Assembly (NCBI GenBank): GCA_018825725.1 | Contig: JAHKBC010000099.1 | Span: 1 to 7,851 of the forward strand | From: Candidatus Omnitrophota bacterium | GTDB taxonomy: Bacteria > Omnitrophota > Gorgyraeia > Gygaellales > Profunditerraquicolaceae | Reading direction: 5' to 3' | DNA length: 7,851 nt | Shown: positions 5,235 to 7,851 of the stretch, in pieces | Layout: each line of letters opens with the position of its first letter | Numbering within the stretch: position 1 is the stretch's first letter | The notes under the pieces: generated by a model | Seen by the model: the letters and a program-made list of their open reading frames with translations, nothing else | Told to the model about the DNA's origin: nothing | Database searches by the model: none | Program-made: the position numbers and the translations under genes

Positions 5235-6737
5235 CTAAAGCTGATCTGTTTCGATTATCGTGGCATCGTGCTTAGGCACAAAACCTCCAATATCGCCATT
5301 GCCTTGGAAATTAACTATGCTAAAACCAGTGGTTGTCGGATACTTGGTCTCCCACATACCGCCTAAATCCGCCCCCTCATGATTTTGCGTAATATCAACT
5401 TTCACCAAACGATCATGATTAATATCAGTTATCCAGCAAGTTATATAAAGCCAGATATCTCCGTTATCATCGGTAATCTCCGGCCCGGCTAATAAACCTG
5501 CTAGCGTAGCAATAATCATAGGAAAAATAAGAATCATGGAGGTAGAAGCAGAAACAAGGGCTGTATCACCCATTACAATACTAGCAATACCCTGTGTGCT
5601 AGCAGCATTACCCTTAGTTAGAATAGCTGCAGCTTGTGCAGCTGCGGCGAAAAAAGGAGGACAGGTATTGCACATATATTTTGGCGGACAACATACCGTG
5701 TTTGCGCAAGCTTGGGCTATTGGCCCAAGAGATCCTGAATATTCTGATCCCGCTTCTACAAAGCTTCTTCCTGCCTGAACATATGATTGTTGTCCTATAC
5801 CCAATGAAGCAACTGCCGAATTAGCCGTTACAAATATACCGGCTAAAAGAGCGGCTATAGCAGGAAAAGGCAAAGTAGCCACCTTTACCTGAAGACTATT
5901 CACATCCATAATACCAACATCTACTTTAACCGAATGGCTTCTTCCCTGACCATCTACCCAGGAATAAGTATAGCTCGGAGCAGTTCCGATATTCTCGGAG
6001 AAATCTCCAAAATCCTCCTGTTGCTCCTTAGTTAATTTACCTCCTATGCCGCTATTAGAAAATGCCGAACCATAACCTGCTTTTATGGCATTTTCCCAGC
6101 CTTTTTTTAAGCCTTTGCGGATATTCAGGTAAGTATAGTTTTGGGCAACCCAAAATGATGTTATGCTTAAGTCAATAGAACGCATTGTATCCTGAAACTT
6201 ACCCATAGCCGTAAGAGATTTTGTTATCGAATTAATAGCTTTGATTAAAGAACTAATTGCTTGGCTTGTTCTCTGTAATGCTTGTCCTGCAGGAAGACTG
6301 GCTTTGCACGCAGTTGCAAAAGAAGCTACCTGCCCTGATGCTGAAGTGGCCTGCGTTATTGCTTGCATGGCCTGGGCTTTAGCTTGCACAGAGGAGGAGA
6401 GAGCTGACTGAACAGCAGTATAAGCTTCAACCAGACGATAGGTGGCAATAGCAAAATTCAGCGTAGTCTGCAGATAAAACTCCCAATAATCTTTGTGCAT
6501 CTTCGCACTTGAAACAGTCACTGAATTAAAGTTATTGGCCATGGCAGAGCCTGCGGCTAATGACCCGGCATCCACGGCATTTGAAGATTCAGTCTTAATA
6601 AAAGCAACCTTGCCTAAATTTACAGTCGCTATAGCCATAATGATCATAACCGCAATAATTGCGATAAATATCGAGGCTAACTGGCCGCGGTTATTATTCA
6701 GGCTGCTAGGCTTATTCAGATGAAAATAAGTAAACAT
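5235..6737 (-). CDS. TadG-like protein with N-terminal Tad/TadE-G membrane segment
   Basis: The protein has 500 residues. NRGQLASIF (16-24) followed by a hydrophobic helix to about 42 and a conserved-looking AVDAGSLAAGSAMA (54-67) matches the N-terminal region of putative Flp pilus-assembly TadG proteins (the TadE/G-like family). In Tad systems such proteins are minor pilin-like or envelope components needed for pilus assembly. An Ala/Ser/Gln-rich helical region follows (about 80-190). Two further hydrophobic segments lie at about 289-312 and 399-418. Between them is a cysteine cluster, C344-x4-C349-C350-P-P-x3-C356-x2-C359. The C-terminus (about 425-500) looks beta-rich. There is no von Willebrand A MIDAS motif, which many TadG proteins carry. 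The start at 6737 lies 5 bp after the previous stop codon with only a weak AAGG upstream, so coupling is likely. The TadG assignment rests mainly on the first 70 residues. Confidence 0.78.
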   Translation of the reverse strand: MFTYFHLNKPSSLNNNRGQLASIFIAIIAVMIIMAIATVNLGKVAFIKTESSNAVDAGSLAAGSAMANNFNSVTVSSAKMHKDYWEFYLQTTLNFAIATYRLVEAYTAVQSALSSSVQAKAQAMQAITQATSASGQVASFATACKASLPAGQALQRTSQAISSLIKAINSITKSLTAMGKFQDTMRSIDLSITSFWVAQNYTYLNIRKGLKKGWENAIKAGYGSAFSNSGIGGKLTKEQQEDFGDFSENIGTAPSYTYSWVDGQGRSHSVKVDVGIMDVNSLQVKVATLPFPAIAALLAGIFVTANSAVASLGIGQQSYVQAGRSFVEAGSEYSGSLGPIAQACANTVCCPPKYMCNTCPPFFAAAAQAAAILTKGNAASTQGIASIVMGDTALVSASTSMILIFPMIIATLAGLLAGPEITDDNGDIWLYITCWITDINHDRLVKVDITQNHEGADLGGMWETKYPTTTGFSIVNFQGNGDIGGFVPKHDATIIETDQL

Positions 6738-6742
6738 CTCTC

Positions 6743-6982
6743 TTACCTTAAGATTACTTCTTCTTCGGTTAATTCATCAGGCTCATAAACCGGCCACTGG
6801 AGTTCATAATCATCGCTGGAAGTTCCGGCTGCCACCCGGCTATTATTATAACGCACCTGCCGCTCTACAATCTGGCGGTTAGCCCAGATCCAGATATTTA
6901 CTATCCCACCCACTAAGGAAAAGGTAATTACCAGCACCAATGCGGTCTCAAGCGTAGATTGGCCTTTCCTTTTTCTGAACAT
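6743..6982 (-). CDS. Small pilin-like (pseudopilin) protein with class III signal peptide
   Basis: The protein has 79 residues. The basic leader MFRKRKG is followed by QSTLETALVL (8-17): cleavage is expected between Gly7 and Gln8, with Glu12 at +5, as in type IV and Flp-type prepilins. The hydrophobic helix runs to about residue 34, and the remaining 45 residues are polar and end in an acidic tail. Its size fits an Flp-like pilin or pseudopilin. Because it is in single copy among accessory genes, a minor or initiating subunit is more likely than the bulk pilin. The ATG at 6982 has AAGGAG 7 nt upstream, and that site overlaps the stop codon of the previous gene. It should be processed by a TadV/FppA-type or PilD-type peptidase encoded elsewhere. 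Confidence 0.85.
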   Translation of the reverse strand: MFRKRKGQSTLETALVLVITFSLVGGIVNIWIWANRQIVERQVRYNNSRVAAGTSSDDYELQWPVYEPDELTEEEVILR

Positions 6983-6993
6983 CTCTAATCTCC

Positions 6994-7707
6994 TTAAAAT
7001 TGCGTAGTCCAGCTGCTGGCGTGACTTTCGGTATAAGTGCGTTGAGGATGGAAAAAATCCCCCTCTTCTTCCAGATCTTCATCATCGCTACCTTTATATT
7101 TCCATAACGTCTCGTATTTTACCTGGGTATCCAGATACTGGGTCAAAGTAGAACTCCTCAAATTAGTTATGGAATTTGGATCCTCGATTTTGCGGGTCTG
7201 TTCCTGGAATGATAATCTGGAATCAGTGTTTATATCTCCTAACCTAAAGACCAGGTATTTATCTCTTTCTTCCCCGGTCTTTTTATCAAAACGGTCTAAA
7301 TCCTTGGGCACAAATTCCCGGTAACTCGCCACTCTTTCTTCTCCGTCCACATTAACTACGGTCAAGCGCGCTGCTTCGCCTTCCTGGCTTATTTCCGGGA
7401 CTGCCCAGGAGACGCTGGAACTTGCGCTAAATGTCTGGGGAGAGCCTTTGCGGAAATTATTGGAGCTGTCTGCGTGCCTGCGGTTTTGCATCAGAACATA
7501 CTGCACAGAGGAGCCAGCTCCGGTTCCGCCTAAATTATTTGTACAAGCTTGATATAATGCCCGGCGAAAAGCCTCCATTCGGGTATATTGCTGGTCATTC
7601 ATCTGTTGCATGAAACTCAGCAAGATACCCAAAATAAAGATTATGAGCGACCCAAATATGGATAGCTCTAATATTGCCTGGCCCTGATTTTGTTTTTTAG
7701 TCTTCAT
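6994..7707 (-). CDS. TadE-like single-pass pilin-related protein
   Basis: The protein has 237 residues. A basic leader (MKTKKQNQG) precedes QAILEL (10-15), with Gly9/Gln10 as the likely prepilin-peptidase site and Glu14 at +5. A hydrophobic helix spans about 11-33, then QYTRMEAFRRALYQA (40-54) continues as an amphipathic helix, as in TadE-type pseudopilins and type IV pilin stems. The rest (about 60-237) is polar and probably globular and extracytoplasmic, with one Cys (C55) and an acidic stretch SDDEDLEEEGD (207-217). TadE proteins are usually about 140-200 residues, so this is somewhat long. The ATG at 7707 has AAGG about 9 nt upstream and follows the previous stop codon by 19 bp. TadE-like is a family-level inference from the N-terminus; the C-terminal part matches nothing I recognise. 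Confidence 0.83.
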   Translation of the reverse strand: MKTKKQNQGQAILELSIFGSLIIFILGILLSFMQQMNDQQYTRMEAFRRALYQACTNNLGGTGAGSSVQYVLMQNRRHADSSNNFRKGSPQTFSASSSVSWAVPEISQEGEAARLTVVNVDGEERVASYREFVPKDLDRFDKKTGEERDKYLVFRLGDINTDSRLSFQEQTRKIEDPNSITNLRSSTLTQYLDTQVKYETLWKYKGSDDEDLEEEGDFFHPQRTYTESHASSWTTQF

Positions 7708-7726
7708 TTTTACTAACCTTTTTTGG

Positions 7727-7851
7727 CTATTCCCTGGTAATTATCGATTCGGAACCAGCCTGAATATTCGAACCCTCTGAAGTAATAAATGCTGTACCTC
7801 CTCCTTGCCGACGGATAGAAGTTGAAGAATGCTGAGTTACTACATCAGAAG
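7727..7851 (-). CDS. C-terminal end of an unidentified protein (start beyond right edge)
   Basis: An open frame enters from the right edge and ends at TAG 7727-7729, leaving 40 visible residues. The segment is polar, Ser/Thr/Gly-rich and has no hydrophobic helix: TQHSSTSIRRQGGGTAFITS then EGSNIQAGSESIITRE. The stop lies 19 bp before the TadE-like gene, the spacing seen elsewhere in this operon, so it is most likely the preceding operon member. Given its neighbours it may be the tail of another pilin-like protein, but the visible part does not show this. The other two minus-strand frames here hold no better candidate. Confidence 0.6.
   Translation of the reverse strand, partial: SDVVTQHSSTSIRRQGGGTAFITSEGSNIQAGSESIITRE

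Noticed and set aside
5226..5240. CTTTA-TTTAC-TAAAG palindrome at the TadG-like gene end, considered as an attenuating hairpin over the next ribosome binding site
   Set aside because: Five mainly A-T pairs would be too unstable to matter, and chance is likely in AT-rich spacer sequence.
3264..6723. Plus-strand open frames of about 60-83 codons, such as those at 3915-4136, 4232-4483, 5133-5366, 5536-5778 and 6493-6723
   Set aside because: They lie antisense to well-supported minus-strand genes with signal peptides and proper spacing. They overlap each other, lack good ribosome binding sites and have no recognisable protein character.
7431..7613. 60-codon plus-strand open frame
   Set aside because: It is antisense inside the TadE-like gene and shows no Shine-Dalgarno site or family resemblance, so it is treated as a shadow.
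1..7851. CRISPR array, tRNA, rRNA, insertion sequence or prophage genes
   Set aside because: I saw no regularly spaced repeats, cloverleaf or rRNA-like segments, transposase, integrase or phage structural genes on either strand.

Overview
The window is a bacterial fragment of moderate GC content in which every credible gene lies on the minus strand, so transcription runs from right to left. The main part, from the right edge to about 1988, is one tightly packed operon. It encodes small pilin-like proteins with class III (type IV pilin/Flp-like) signal peptides, a TadG-like protein, and several exported proteins I cannot name. This resembles the minor-pilin and accessory end of a tight-adherence (Tad/Flp, type IVb pilus) locus. 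No Tad ATPase, platform protein or secretin is visible, so the machine itself must be encoded elsewhere. Repeated GQ(S/A)xLE pilin-like genes beside unnamed secreted proteins suggest an uncultured lineage such as Candidatus Omnitrophota. That placement is a guess from gene style and no marker gene supports it.

In transcription order the operon holds: the last 40 codons of an unidentified protein (7727-7851); a TadE-like single-pass protein (6994-7707); a 79-residue pseudopilin-like protein (6743-6982); a 500-residue TadG-like protein with a cysteine cluster (5235-6737); a secreted protein with a duplicated FY-GW module (4295-5215); a pilin-like protein carrying a long coiled-coil hairpin (3436-4311, its start overlapping the previous gene); and a Gly/Ala-rich secreted protein (1988-3427). 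A G-tract/C-tract hairpin followed by seven U residues (1913-1966) then terminates transcription. Gaps between these genes are 5 to 19 bp or overlaps, so co-transcription and translational coupling are likely.

Downstream of the terminator is about 165 bp without a gene, then a complete type II toxin-antitoxin module: a Phd/YefM-family antitoxin (1428-1700) and a RelE/ParE-family toxin (1167-1427). Its promoter is near-consensus (TTGACA, 17 bp, TATACT) and lies over a perfect 8-8-8 inverted repeat, the expected autorepression operator.

Beyond the toxin, a further exported protein starts at 1121 and runs off the left edge with 373 codons visible. It shares a Y-[YF]-[IM]-P-R-x-D motif with the Gly/Ala-rich protein on the other side of the toxin-antitoxin module. 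The module may therefore have been inserted between related members of one secreted-protein cluster. The most novel candidate is the pilin-like protein at 3436-4311, whose four cysteines are placed symmetrically, as if to lock the base and tip of an antiparallel helical hairpin.
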